From Nostoc linckia z4 (GTDB lineage Bacteria; Cyanobacteriota; Cyanobacteriia; Cyanobacteriales; Nostocaceae): DNA of 64,000 nucleotides. This document shows positions 15,123 through 23,591 of the stretch, piece by piece; positions within the stretch are counted from its first letter, which is position 1, and every line of letters begins with the position of its first letter. The notes beneath the pieces were generated by a model, which was not told the origin of the DNA, made no database searches, and saw nothing but the letters and a program-made list of their open reading frames with translations. The DNA lies in NCBI RefSeq assembly GCF_002608075.1, contig NZ_LAHA01000015.1, positions 55,491 through 119,490 of the forward strand, read 5' to 3'. A program made the translations under genes and the position numbers.

Positions 15123-15763
15123 TCTTCAGGTAGTAACTTCAAGGCTTCAAGTCGCATAGTTTCTAATCTATTTACAGACTGCTTCCCTTCTTTAATGGCC
15201 ATATCCATAAGTATTGGATATCCACTATCTATGGATTCCAATACTTCTTCCCTGGTCGCCTGCCTCCCTTCCCTAAACCACTCCACTTTCAATGGATTTC
15301 CAATTTTAAAAACTACTCCATTTCCTGCATTAATAACTTTGTAGGATTTAGTTATCCAAAGACAAGTTACTCCTGGCTGCCTTGCGATCGCAATTCCACC
15401 AGGCTCTTTTATATTATCGGGCAAATGCGTTTCTCTCCTGACTTCTTGCTTCTGAGCTAAAAAAGGGCAAGCTTTGATTGACCACTCAGCACATTCAGTA
15501 TGTGAAGGAGGTTCTGAAATTGTTCTGTTGATTGCACACATTGGCCCAATTGGGAAGGCTAAATGACTTCCTAATCTTTCTCCACAAATCCAGCATCGCT
15601 TCAAATTGACAGCCCTCTTTAACTTTGCCCCATCCATAATCCTAAAATCATATTTCCCGTTAACTTCAGCAACAAACCAAGGCACAGGAAACCCATTTTG
15701 TACTGGTAGAGATAATATCCTCTGGGGAAATGGGTGGGGTAAATCAGTTTTATATTTGTTCAT
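15095..15763 (-). CDS. Cys-rich hypothetical protein, 222 aa
   Basis: The protein has a zinc-knuckle-like region, CWICGERLGSHLAFPIGPMC, around residues 57-76, then further Cys (TECAEWSIKACPF). This CxxCG...GPMC arrangement occurs in hypothetical proteins of phages and plasmids from many bacteria. Its start overlaps the stop of the upstream fibre-like gene (ATGA), so it ends the minus-strand decoration operon. The last residues ([10 protein letters not shown]) come from the heptamer array, so the true C-terminus is altered. Confidence 0.55.
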   Translation of the reverse strand: MNKYKTDLPHPFPQRILSLPVQNGFPVPWFVAEVNGKYDFRIMDGAKLKRAVNLKRCWICGERLGSHLAFPIGPMCAINRTISEPPSHTECAEWSIKACPFLAQKQEVRRETHLPDNIKEPGGIAIARQPGVTCLWITKSYKVINAGNGVVFKIGNPLKVEWFREGRQATREEVLESIDSGYPILMDMAIKEGKQSVNRLETMRLEALKLLPEEKAEGRGQK

Positions 15764-16323
15764 GGTTTAGCTAATCTGTATTCAACCATTGCCACGGGAT
15801 TACTGATATTTGGTGGCGTCCCAATTTGAATTAAATTTAATTGGTATCTACCATTATGAGCGTAAATCTGATTTATTTCTGCTCCACTTTTACGTATATC
15901 TCCGGTGGTTTCTCCATTGTTACCTGATTGCACATTTAGCATTTGCACTACAGATCCACTGGATTTAAAATTCAATCTCCAGTAATTGCTGGAAGATAAA
16001 TTCCCTGTTGTGCTGAATCCTATGTTTAATTTTGTTAAATATAAATGGTTTGTGTTTCCAGTAGAAAAAGAAACATCACTGCTATTATTATTTAATAAGC
16101 CAATAATAGTGCCTAAAAGAGATATTGTTTGCCCTGTATATAAATCTACTGTAGTGCGAAATTTTTCTCTGCTTATCCAGCTATTACCACTCCATTCCCA
16201 TTGAGAAATTCTACCATTGGCGTCAGGTTCATCCCAGTAATCACCAGGGTTTGGCGAGGAATTTGGCGTCAAAGAACAAGAGTACGCTTTTCCCGCCAAC
16301 GTAGTGCTTGCAGATCTTTGCAT
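15760..16323 (-). CDS. Putative virion fibre/decoration protein, 187 aa
   Basis: A Ser/Asn/Thr-rich beta-type protein. An N-terminal NPGDYWDEPDANGRISQWEWSGNSWIS segment resembles the small GDYW repeats of phage fibre tips. The body (STGNTNHLYLTKLNIGFSTTGNLSSSN) looks like a receptor-binding or decoration beta-sandwich. It overlaps the next gene by 4 bp and belongs to the four-gene decoration run 17842-15760. The structural assignment is by composition and context. Confidence 0.5.
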   Translation of the reverse strand: MQRSASTTLAGKAYSCSLTPNSSPNPGDYWDEPDANGRISQWEWSGNSWISREKFRTTVDLYTGQTISLLGTIIGLLNNNSSDVSFSTGNTNHLYLTKLNIGFSTTGNLSSSNYWRLNFKSSGSVVQMLNVQSGNNGETTGDIRKSGAEINQIYAHNGRYQLNLIQIGTPPNISNPVAMVEYRLAKP

Positions 16324-16324
16324 T

Positions 16325-16687
16325 TTACTCTTCCAATAGAATCATCGTGCCATTTTCAGCAAAGGTGAATTGCATATAAGTATTTGTGGCGATCGCTTTC
16401 CATGCATTTACTTCACCAGATGTTGGAGCAATCGCTAATCCCGCAATAACTCCGTCCCAAAAAGATTTGAATAAATTATAAGTCGGATGCATCCCGCTAG
16501 CATAATCAAGCACCGCAGATTCCAATCGGGTGACTGCGAGTATTTGGGTAGTTTGTGAAGTAATTCTTTGATAACCAGCATCAGATAAAAATCCAATTTT
16601 AGCTCCAGTCCAATTTGGAAGAATTGGGAAATTATCAATTTCTTGCACTTCAATTAAAACACCGTTTTCGTAAGTTTCAATATTCAT
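16325..16687 (-). CDS. Hypothetical virion-associated protein, about 120 aa
   Basis: Starting at MNIETYENGVLIEVQEIDNFP, this product has short amphipathic strands and a C-terminal helix (NLFKSFWDGVIAGLAIAPTSGEVNAW). I chose the ATG at 16687 over a TTG at 16708. Stops and starts in this run nearly touch, so it is in one operon with the fibre-like genes. The EVQEIDNFP...ALDYASG layout is seen in small phage tail-fibre accessory proteins, but I cannot name a family. Confidence 0.45.
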   Translation of the reverse strand: MNIETYENGVLIEVQEIDNFPILPNWTGAKIGFLSDAGYQRITSQTTQILAVTRLESAVLDYASGMHPTYNLFKSFWDGVIAGLAIAPTSGEVNAWKAIATNTYMQFTFAENGTMILLEE

Positions 16688-16689
16688 AG

Positions 16690-17256
16690 TTAACCAGCTC
16701 TGAGCCAAAATAATGGGGCAAGATTCCCTGTGATGAATGAAAGATTATCTATTGGCGCAACACTAGGCATTGCTCCATAGGTAAATCCTGATTGCCTTAT
16801 TGATGCAGTGGCGCTTGTACTTGTAGGAGTTGCCTGTCCCAGTAAATAATTGTTTCCTAAAAAAGTTATTCCATTGTAAAGATTTGGTGGAACTGGCGTT
16901 GCGCCAGCGTACCAATACCAGTCAAGGAGTGAAGCGCTAAAAGAAATGATTGCTTCTTTAATGCCTGAAGTTGCTGCAATTATTTCTCCCGTGTCTACCA
17001 ATAAATTTCCAGGCACACCGTTTTTATTAGTATAGATGCCAAATCTCGCTGCACCATTGGCAACAGTACCAGCGCAGGAAATAGCGAAGCGATCGAAAAT
17101 GACGTTTTTGTCAATTCTGAATGGAGTATAAGTAAGACTGTTTACAGTAAGTACACCAGTGGAGCTGCTGTCTGTGTAAATAAGGGGAGTATTTTGATAA
17201 TATCTCCCAGATACATAGCCCGGATGGCTTGGCGTCCATATCAGGTTCCTTTGCAT
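16690..17256 (-). CDS. Putative tail-fibre or virion surface protein, 188 aa
   Basis: A beta-rich protein with Gly/Ser/Thr-rich strands (SSSTGVLTVNSLTYTPFRID, DRFAISCAGTVANGAARFGIYT) and a central WYWYAG. The pattern DRFAI.CAGTV.NGAARFGIYTNKNG.PG is shared by many phage minor structural proteins that form small surface beta-sandwiches. It lies between two similar genes in the minus-strand decoration operon. It is probably a surface or fibre subunit. Confidence 0.55.
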   Translation of the reverse strand: MQRNLIWTPSHPGYVSGRYYQNTPLIYTDSSSTGVLTVNSLTYTPFRIDKNVIFDRFAISCAGTVANGAARFGIYTNKNGVPGNLLVDTGEIIAATSGIKEAIISFSASLLDWYWYAGATPVPPNLYNGITFLGNNYLLGQATPTSTSATASIRQSGFTYGAMPSVAPIDNLSFITGNLAPLFWLRAG

Positions 17257-17257
17257 A

Positions 17258-17842
17258 TTAAGTCCAGTACTGAATTAGTACGATTGTTCCGGCAGTGGAA
17301 CTAGCAAAATACAATGTGCCAGTAAAAGTTGCACTTCCAAAATCCTGCATCTCTTCAACATTAGAATCCAAGGTGTAATAAGGCAAAGTTGGACTTGCGA
17401 CTTTGTTTATCACATTGGAAAAACGCAAACTTCCTCCACCAGATAGCACTTTAAATGCGTATTTTTTTACTGAAGTGAAGGTAAAAGAATATTCAGTATT
17501 GGCAGCAATAATTTGGACGTGGCTAAATGTAGGGGCGATCGCCGTGACAATTGATGATTGCACATCAACCGGAATCCTGCCGCTAATCAAAGCAGGTATC
17601 CTTTGAGTAAGGAATAGATAAATTGCTGATAGGAAGCCAAACAAGCCCACGCCACCGCTTGGCATACTTGCGCCGGTGACGGGAGTATCACCAAGACGAT
17701 CGCGTATCTCGCCTAATCTTGTAATCTCGGCTTGCTGATTAGTAGCAGAAGCATCTCCACCGCTTCCACCCCCTCCAAATTGATTAATTATTTGTCCCGA
17801 TTCATCGACTATATGACTTCTCGGAAATGATGTTCCTGGCAT
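17258..17842 (-). CDS. Putative virion structural protein, 194 aa
   Basis: An N-terminal Gly/Ser linker (FGGGGSGGDAS) is followed by QQAEITRLGEIRDRLGD, a hydrophobic helix (GLFGFLSAIYLFLTQRIPALI) and a C-terminal beta domain (EYSFTFTSVKKYAFKVLSGGGSLRFS). The architecture is usual for cyanophage and prophage tail-tip or decoration proteins. It is the first gene of the minus-strand decoration operon and is divergent from the gpG-like gene 23 bp away, so their promoters overlap. Confidence 0.55.
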   Translation of the reverse strand: MPGTSFPRSHIVDESGQIINQFGGGGSGGDASATNQQAEITRLGEIRDRLGDTPVTGASMPSGGVGLFGFLSAIYLFLTQRIPALISGRIPVDVQSSIVTAIAPTFSHVQIIAANTEYSFTFTSVKKYAFKVLSGGGSLRFSNVINKVASPTLPYYTLDSNVEEMQDFGSATFTGTLYFASSTAGTIVLIQYWT

Positions 17843-17865
17843 AAAATGGTTTTATTTTAGATATA

Positions 17866-18297
17866 ATGTCAGACCCAATATTTTCAATTAAATACTCCGA
17901 CAAACAAGTCAGCGATCGCTTCTCTCGTCTTATGGAACAAACTGGCAATCTCCGACCTGCTTTGCAAGAGATTGGTGAATATATGCTTTACTCCACAGAC
18001 CAACACTTTGTCACCGAAACTGACCCCCAAGGCATTCCCTGGAAACCTCTTACACCGTTCACTCTTAGAGAAAAACGAGCTAAAGGTCGGATTCTCAAAA
18101 TTCTTCAAAGCACTGGGTTGATGCGATCGCGCATCAACTACCAAGTCAGCGATAACCAGTGCGTTGTGGGTGTTAACGACGAAAAAGCTAAAAAGCATCA
18201 GTTAGGAATAGGTGTTGATAAACGAGAATTTTTAGGTGTTAGTACTGATGATAAACAAGAAATCGTTAGCATTTTAGACGATTATATCCAATCGTAA
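17866..18297 (+). CDS. Phage virion morphogenesis protein (Mu gpG-like)
   Basis: A 143-residue protein with the pattern of the Mu gpG/phage_tail_S family: ILRP-like LQEIGEYMLYSTDQHF, then TDPQGIPWKPLTPFTLREKRAKGRILKILQSTGLMRSRI, then QCVVGVNDEKAKKHQLG. These proteins act in tail completion or head-tail joining. It is divergent from the decoration operon, and its 3' end overlaps the convergent Xre gene by 24 bp, so it sits alone between two minus-strand units. Confidence 0.75.
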   Translation: MSDPIFSIKYSDKQVSDRFSRLMEQTGNLRPALQEIGEYMLYSTDQHFVTETDPQGIPWKPLTPFTLREKRAKGRILKILQSTGLMRSRINYQVSDNQCVVGVNDEKAKKHQLGIGVDKREFLGVSTDDKQEIVSILDDYIQS

Positions 18298-18582
18298 TCT
18301 AATTTCTTCTATGTTCGTATTTCTGATTTCTAAATATTTATCTTCAATTGCCAAATCGTCGGTGCTAGTACCAAAGATATCGGCAATAGCTTTGAGTAGC
18401 GCGTACTCAGTACGGTTTTTACCGGATTCGATTTTTGATAATGATTCATTGCAAATGCCAAGATAATAGGCAAATTCTAATTGAGTCATAGGTATTTCCT
18501 TTCTCACTTCTTTTACGTTTTTTCCAATAATTCTGTAAACCTCTAAATTCTGCAACAAAGGCATTCCTGTTAGTTGTGGCAT
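18274..18582 (-). CDS. Xre-family repressor, candidate master regulator
   Basis: A 102-residue protein with a Cro/C1 helix-turn-helix at about residues 20-75 (VKEVRKEIPMTQLEFAYYLGICNESLSKIESGKNRTE). Two 17-bp palindromes of the shared operator family lie 35 and 66 bp upstream of its start. The same sequence recurs before the portal and baseplate operons. That location, divergent from the capsid operon, supports a repressor that regulates itself and the structural genes. Confidence 0.75.
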   Translation of the reverse strand: MPQLTGMPLLQNLEVYRIIGKNVKEVRKEIPMTQLEFAYYLGICNESLSKIESGKNRTEYALLKAIADIFGTSTDDLAIEDKYLEIRNTNIEEIRLRLDIIV

Positions 18583-18616
18583 TTTGACTCCTTATTATTA
18601 ACCATTTAAATTATAT

Positions 18617-18664
18617 TTTGCCATTTCAGCAAATAGGAAAACATAATTTTGCTGAAACAGCAAA
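18617..18664. promoter_or_regulatory. Two operator sites of the TTTGCYGAAAYRGCAAA family
   Basis: Sites at 18617-18633 (TTTGCCATTTCAGCAAA) and 18648-18664 (TTTGCTGAAACAGCAAA) lie between the Xre repressor (minus) and the DUF2213-like gene (plus). Site 2 is a perfect dyad extended by one A/T pair on each side. Sister sites are at 47183-47199, 47202-47218 and 62784-62800. Confidence 0.75.
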
Positions 18665-18698
18665 AATTTTAAAATTTTAATAATAGAAATTACGATCT

Positions 18699-20069
18699 AT
18701 GCAGTCCAACAAAATCATTGGTCGTAAAGTGGCGATTAGATTTGATGCCGGAACAGCAACTAAAAAACATGAATTTACGCCGGAAGGATATCTCCGCGCC
18801 GAAGCAACTTTTGCTAGAGACGGTGTTTTGCAATATCTTACCTCCGACGGTAAAATTCGCCGGGAACTAAGGACTCCTGAGGCAAATAAGCAAGCTTTAA
18901 CAAGTTTTGGGCTAAAACCCATTTCTTTCGAGCATCCCCGTGAGTTAATCAATTCTGAAAACGCCAAACAATATTCTGTTGGATTAAGTGATTCCACAGT
19001 TGTTTATGAAGATGGTTTTGTAAAGGGGGTAATTACAGTCCTTGATAGCGAAGCTGTAAAAAGCATTAAGGATAAAGAAACTGTACAAATTTCGGCTGGA
19101 TATAAATGCAATATCATTCCTAAGCCTGGAGTTTGGAAAGGGCAGCATTATGATGCCATCCAAACAGATTTAGAAATTAATCATATTGCAATTACTAAAA
19201 AAGGTAGAGCAGGTGAGGAAGTTGCAATTCATTTGGATAGCAACTTACAAAATGAAGATGTCGCTTTTGAAATTCAACAATCTAAAAAAGCTATGGCTAG
19301 AGTAACTATTGATAGTGTTAGTTATGATGAAATTCCAGAAATTTTTGCTTCTGTAGTGGGAACAAAAATTAGTGAATATGAAAAAACAAAATTAAAACTT
19401 GATGGTATTGAAGCTGAAATTATTACTTTAAGAAATCAATTAAAAGAAGCAGAAGAAGAACGCGATCGCGCTTTAGGTCGTGCCGATGGATATGAGGAAA
19501 TTGTCAATTCTGCAATTCCCATACTTGAAGAAAACGGATATAGCTGGAATTCCGATTCAGCAGAATTCATAACTGATTCCAAAAAGGCTAAAAAACCCAT
19601 GCCGGAAGCAGAATGGAACGAAGGTGAACCTGAAGATGAGGATGAAGACGAACCTGAAGATGAAGAGGAAGCGATGCCTTCCTCTAAACGTAAAACTAAA
19701 AAAACTGATTCGGTTGCTCAAATTGTTTCTACTCTTAGAAAAGCTGAGTTATTGTTAGGCGATAGTTTTGATGATTCAAAGTTTGATTCTGACGATTTAG
19801 ACGCAGATTCAATTAGACGCTCTACTTTACAAGAGCTATTACCTGACCAAGATTTAAGTGGCTATCATCCTGGATGGATTGAGGGACTTTTTGATGCTAT
19901 GCATTTACAGAGTTTTTCAGATGAGGAAGAAGAACCACACGTAGATAGCACGCTTCAAGACATGATTAAAATTGCAAGAATTCCAAATTCAACAACTGCA
20001 ATTAGTCAAAATGAACGCTCTCAATCGTTAGCTAATGCTTGGCAAGAACCTTTGTCTTTGAGTAGGTAA
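18699..20069 (+). CDS. DUF2213-like putative prohead protease/scaffold
   Basis: A 456-residue protein. The N-terminal 180 residues match the DUF2213 pattern (TPEGYLRAEATFARDGVLQYLTSDGKIRREL, then SFEHPRELINSENAKQYSVGLSDS, then ISAGYKCNI and INHIAITKKGRAG). These proteins sit next to capsid genes and are regarded as head-maturation proteases. The C-terminal part has a coiled coil (about 220-270) and a very acidic stretch (about 305-325) suited to scaffolding. It opens the head operon, downstream of two operator palindromes. Confidence 0.75.
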   Translation: MQSNKIIGRKVAIRFDAGTATKKHEFTPEGYLRAEATFARDGVLQYLTSDGKIRRELRTPEANKQALTSFGLKPISFEHPRELINSENAKQYSVGLSDSTVVYEDGFVKGVITVLDSEAVKSIKDKETVQISAGYKCNIIPKPGVWKGQHYDAIQTDLEINHIAITKKGRAGEEVAIHLDSNLQNEDVAFEIQQSKKAMARVTIDSVSYDEIPEIFASVVGTKISEYEKTKLKLDGIEAEIITLRNQLKEAEEERDRALGRADGYEEIVNSAIPILEENGYSWNSDSAEFITDSKKAKKPMPEAEWNEGEPEDEDEDEPEDEEEAMPSSKRKTKKTDSVAQIVSTLRKAELLLGDSFDDSKFDSDDLDADSIRRSTLQELLPDQDLSGYHPGWIEGLFDAMHLQSFSDEEEEPHVDSTLQDMIKIARIPNSTTAISQNERSQSLANAWQEPLSLSR

Positions 20070-20109
20070 GGGGGTAATTCGTAATTCGTAATTCGTAATT
20101 CGTAATTAT
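20070..20109 (+). repeat. TTCGTAA heptamer tandem repeat
   Basis: About four copies of AATTCGT/TTCGTAA lie between the protease-like and cement-like genes. The same heptamer recurs at 21932-21967 and 22533-22554, always between head genes. Confidence 0.85.
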
Positions 20110-20122
20110 TTAGGAGTAAAAA

Positions 20123-20989
20123 GTGACATTTTCATCTAATACACCTATTACTGGGCAAACTAACTTTGACCGCTACATGCCCCCGGCGCTACCGGGGATG
20201 TTGTCGGGGTTTGGTAGCTGCACTATCTTGCCACACATCAATAGCGTGGCAGCTTTCGATACAGTGACGATTACACCTCCTGCTACTGTAGATAACTCGA
20301 AAGAGTACAAGGTCATTGTTAATGGTAGAACCGTTAGCTTCACCACTGACGCCAACGCGACAACTGCGGAATTAGGGGCCGGATTATATGCAGCAATCCA
20401 GCAAGACCCAGTTGTATATGGATTAGTCGATGTTGCCTTAAATACTGGCACTTCTGTTATTACTTTGACTGCCCGGACTGTAGACCTTCCTCTTACTGTT
20501 GCGACCAACAGTGCCGATACAACCAACGACATTGCGATCGCTAAAACAGTCAGCACTTCAAGCAACGCAATCATTCCCTTTGGTAGGTTTGTCGGGCGTA
20601 AATCAACTTATACCCGCGACACCTTAGAAGGGGTAAGCCAAGCCACCTTGATTGACGCTACCTCTGGATACGAAGTTTTAGGTGTCACTCTTTCATCCCA
20701 AGCTACCCAAAAAGTCGGGCGATTTTCTGCTGCTAAAGATGGCTACGCTTTTGACACAGTGATGAATGTTTTAAAAAACATTGGCACTTATAAAGGCGTT
20801 TGGGTGGAATCAGTTGATGCTGATTTAGCAATTGGGGATACACCGTATATTGCAGTCGCATCTGGTAATGAAGGCAAAATTACCAAAACTTCTAGTGGAA
20901 ATTTAGCAGCTGGTAGCAATATCAAAATTATCTCTGCGGCTCAACAATCCTTTGGTAAAAATATCGCCTTAATCGAAATTAAACTTTAA
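20123..20989 (+). CDS. Structural cement/decoration-like head protein (DUF2190-like)
   Basis: A 288-residue protein starting at a GTG with TAGGAG 7 nt upstream. Residues 62-125 form an inserted beta domain (KEYKVIVNGRTVSFTTDANATTAELGAGL...) like one in the tail-tube protein at 46470-47120. The rest (TLEGVSQATLIDATSGYEVLGVTL, YVAVASGNEGKIT-like ending) resembles gp24/DUF2190 cement proteins that stabilise capsids. It lies between the protease-like gene and the major capsid gene, the normal place. Confidence 0.65.
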   Translation: MTFSSNTPITGQTNFDRYMPPALPGMLSGFGSCTILPHINSVAAFDTVTITPPATVDNSKEYKVIVNGRTVSFTTDANATTAELGAGLYAAIQQDPVVYGLVDVALNTGTSVITLTARTVDLPLTVATNSADTTNDIAIAKTVSTSSNAIIPFGRFVGRKSTYTRDTLEGVSQATLIDATSGYEVLGVTLSSQATQKVGRFSAAKDGYAFDTVMNVLKNIGTYKGVWVESVDADLAIGDTPYIAVASGNEGKITKTSSGNLAAGSNIKIISAAQQSFGKNIALIEIKL

Positions 20990-21006
20990 TTTAGGAATTA
21001 AAATAA

Positions 21007-21933
21007 ATGCCTATTTCATCGCAAATTCGCTTGGATGCCCCCACGGTCGGGGCATTTGAGCAACAACTGGAACTTAAAGAAACAGAAGTAATGAAGCGGA
21101 TGCTGCCGGAATATAAGGCAGCTTCAGGAAAGTTATTTCAAATAGAAGAAATTAATGCACCTTGGGCACAAACTACTAGTTTTACTAGCATTGATGGTGT
21201 TGGTACTTTTGAATTAGATACTGGAGACACTACTAATCTACCTTATGTAGATATGGTGGGCGACGAGTACTATCAACGCACATTTAGATATCGTTCTGGT
21301 TACTATTTTGATGAAGATGAAATAGCAGCGACGCTTCATCGTGGCATACCAATTGAGGATCAAAAAGTCAGTCTTGTTCAACAGGCCTACACTGAAACCA
21401 TGAACAAGTTGTTACTGGTTGGTGATAAAAAAACTGGTAATCCAGGTTTCATTAATCATCCAGCTTGGTTGCGTTCCATTGCACCTTACAAATTAGATGG
21501 CAGTGTTACCTCTGCAAACTCCATATTGGCTACCCTAAATGCTGGCGTCCAGGGCATGAAAAACGCCACCAATAAGGTGATGGCTCCCGACACCTTACTC
21601 CTAGCCGAGCGCCGCTACGACTTTTTAATGTCCCAGCTACGCCTCAACGACTTCCAAGAAAAAAGTGTACTGAAGTTTTTCTTAGAGAATAATCCCAGCA
21701 TCAAGAACATCGAACCTCTAGCAGAACTCGAACAAGCAGGCCCCAACGGTGAAGATTTAGCCATCTTCTACAAACGCGACCCCAACTGCTTCAAAGCCAG
21801 AATCACTGACGCTTTCCGTCCCCGCCCACTACAAAACGTCGGCCCGTTTAAGGTTTATCGCGCTTACTCTTTCAAGTTTGCAGGATTAGTTGTTTATCGT
21901 CGTTACAGCTGTCACGTAATGATTGGAATATAG
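21007..21933 (+). CDS. Major capsid protein (DUF2184-like)
   Basis: A 308-residue protein in the expected place for a capsid. FELDTGDTTNLPYVDMVGDEYYQRTFRYRSGYYFDEDEIAA and APDTLLLAERRYDFLMSQLRL...SVLKFFLENNP match the DUF2184 HK97-fold capsid family, and the end (FKVYRAYSFKFAGLVVYRRYS) is typical. It lies 17 bp after the cement-like gene. It forms the icosahedral shell; family confidence is high. Confidence 0.85.
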   Translation: MPISSQIRLDAPTVGAFEQQLELKETEVMKRMLPEYKAASGKLFQIEEINAPWAQTTSFTSIDGVGTFELDTGDTTNLPYVDMVGDEYYQRTFRYRSGYYFDEDEIAATLHRGIPIEDQKVSLVQQAYTETMNKLLLVGDKKTGNPGFINHPAWLRSIAPYKLDGSVTSANSILATLNAGVQGMKNATNKVMAPDTLLLAERRYDFLMSQLRLNDFQEKSVLKFFLENNPSIKNIEPLAELEQAGPNGEDLAIFYKRDPNCFKARITDAFRPRPLQNVGPFKVYRAYSFKFAGLVVYRRYSCHVMIGI

Positions 21934-22046
21934 TTAATTCGTAATTCGTAAGTCGTAATTCGTAATTGCAATACCCGATGCCCGATACCGAATAACCAAT
22001 AACCAATGACCAATGACCAATGACCAATGACCAATACCTAATACCC
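21934..22046 (+). repeat. Tandem heptamers TTCGTAA and CCAATGA
   Basis: A TTCGTAA array (21932-21967) is followed by ACCGAATAACC-type units and five CCAATGA heptamers (about 21992-22032), filling the gap before the ATG at 22047. The upstream in-frame start at 22020 lies inside the array, so I did not use it. Confidence 0.8.
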
Positions 22047-22538
22047 ATGTCTTATACCTCCGTTATTTACAGTCCCGAATTTGAAAAAGCCACTGGTCTA
22101 CCTTTCGGTGTGAAAGGCGATCGCATTTTCTACTATCAAATTGAGCGTCCCAAACCTTTAAAAGGGGAAAAGGAAAGGGTAGAACTAGAGTCGATTACTC
22201 TAAGAAAAGGTACAAATTTCATTGATACCGATGCTTGGGAAGCGGTCAGTAAGCATCCATCTAACGAGGATGAATTAGCTAGGCTGATTAAAATAAGAGC
22301 AATTACTATCTACACCCCAGACGACCCCGAACTGTGTGGCAAGGATACTACTGATTTTGCTGATGAAACAATCGTCCAAGAATTGGTTGAAAATAGCAAG
22401 GACTTAGAATGGTTGGGTCTTTGTTTGAACGTAGACCGTCGTTTGAATGTGCGGAAATTAATCAGCGATCGCATTAGGGAACTCAAAGAAGAAATCTCTG
22501 CCCAACGGCAACGAGTTGCAGCAAGCTCATTTTCGTAA
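22047..22538 (+). CDS. Head-tail region protein, hypothetical
   Basis: This 163-residue product (MSYTSVIYSPEFEKATGLPFG...) has no motif I can name with confidence. It begins after the heptamer array with no clear ribosome-binding site. Its place between the major capsid and the DUF4054-like connector suggests a small head or neck protein. The C-terminus is a basic helix (ISDRIRELKEEISAQRQRV). Confidence 0.5.
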   Translation: MSYTSVIYSPEFEKATGLPFGVKGDRIFYYQIERPKPLKGEKERVELESITLRKGTNFIDTDAWEAVSKHPSNEDELARLIKIRAITIYTPDDPELCGKDTTDFADETIVQELVENSKDLEWLGLCLNVDRRLNVRKLISDRIRELKEEISAQRQRVAASSFS

Positions 22539-22555
22539 TTCGTAATTCGTAATTT

Positions 22556-22954
22556 ATGAGTGTAGTAAGCGCTGATGATTTTTTGGCTAAAGGATTTCAC
22601 AGGTTCGCTACTATCGACCCTGCTAACATCCAAATTTGGTTAGATACTGCCACCCTATCTTACGTCCCGGCATCGTTTTGGGGTGTGCATCGAATCACGG
22701 GTATTATGCTGTGTGCAGCGCATTTTTTGGAAATGGAATGGTTTCAAACTGCTGAAACTGCTGGGTCTGCTACCGCGATCGCAGCAGGAAATGGCGGACG
22801 TTCTCCATCTGCTCAACAAGACGACTTCCAATTAACCACATGGGGTAGGAGATTCACTTTTTTACGCAAAGGTCTACTCGATGGCACTATCTCACCACTT
22901 GCCGATAAATCTTTCAATGGCACTCCCAAATTTGGTATTGGGTTTCCTTTATGA
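22556..22954 (+). CDS. DUF4054-like head-tail connector
   Basis: A 132-residue protein with the layout of the DUF4054 family that usually follows the major capsid gene. It has an N-terminal helical part (IQIWLDTATLSYVP...ITGIMLCAAHFLEME) and a middle Gly/Ser region (AAGNGGRSPSAQQDDFQLTTWGRRF). The 3' end overlaps the next gene by 4 bp. Such proteins form the connector or neck ring. The assignment rests on pattern and position. Confidence 0.6.
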   Translation: MSVVSADDFLAKGFHRFATIDPANIQIWLDTATLSYVPASFWGVHRITGIMLCAAHFLEMEWFQTAETAGSATAIAAGNGGRSPSAQQDDFQLTTWGRRFTFLRKGLLDGTISPLADKSFNGTPKFGIGFPL

Positions 22955-23346
22955 GCGACTTTATCTCCCAAATGATTGGGTTGCGCGACTCGCTCCCAGT
23001 AGTAGCGACAGCTTTTGGTATCAGCAGCCTCAAAAGATTTTACATCCATCGACGAGAAAATAATGGATTGGTAGTTGAAGAAGTTATCCCAACTCCAGTT
23101 ATTGAGGAAATCACATTAGAACTGAAAAATGTTGAGGATTTAAACAGTCTAAAAGGTGCATCTAAAGTATTTGAAGTAAAAGGAGTCAGTAAAACATATC
23201 AACGCATTGAATTAGAGTCAGAATTTGTAGATTTTGAAATAGAAGGGGGTATTCAATGCCAATTAATTGATATTAAAGAAAATACTTTAACTTGGGATTT
23301 AAGAGTCGAACAGAAACTAGGAGAACAGCAAATTTATGGATACTGA
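22951..23346 (+). CDS. Hypothetical neck/tail-completion protein, 131 aa
   Basis: The gene overlaps the connector gene by 4 bp. It encodes a beta-rich protein ([49 protein letters not shown]) of no family I recognise. By position it could be a head-tail joining or tail-terminator protein. The heptamer array starts at its stop codon, so its C-terminus may have been cut. Confidence 0.5.
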   Translation: MSDFISQMIGLRDSLPVVATAFGISSLKRFYIHRRENNGLVVEEVIPTPVIEEITLELKNVEDLNSLKGASKVFEVKGVSKTYQRIELESEFVDFEIEGGIQCQLIDIKENTLTWDLRVEQKLGEQQIYGY

Positions 23347-23545
23347 AAAAGGCAGAGGGCAGAAGGCAGAAGGCAGAGGGCAGAGGGCAGAGGGCAGAAG
23401 GCAGAGGGCAGAGGGCAGAAAGCAGAAGGCAGAAGGCAGAGGGCAGAGGGCAGAAAGCAGAAGTGAAGAATGCACAAATACGATTAGTTCTGGACACCAA
23501 GCAGAAAATAAACCTTCTGCCCTCTGCCCTCTAACTTCTGCCTTT
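23345..23545 (+). repeat. Long STRR-like GGCAGAA/GGCAGAG array with inverted partner
   Basis: About sixteen heptamers run from 23350 to 23463, and reverse-complement heptamers lie at 23514-23545. A spurious frame through the array encodes (K/R)AEGRGQ repeats and was not called as a gene. Confidence 0.9.
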
Positions 23546-23591
23546 CTTATTGATGACTCTCACTTAAAAGGCAATATTTTCTCAAATGTAA

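Noticed and set aside
23345..23465. Possible CRISPR array
   Set aside because: Direct heptamers with no unique spacers; the iterons at 10153-10224 likewise have no spacers. No cas genes are visible.
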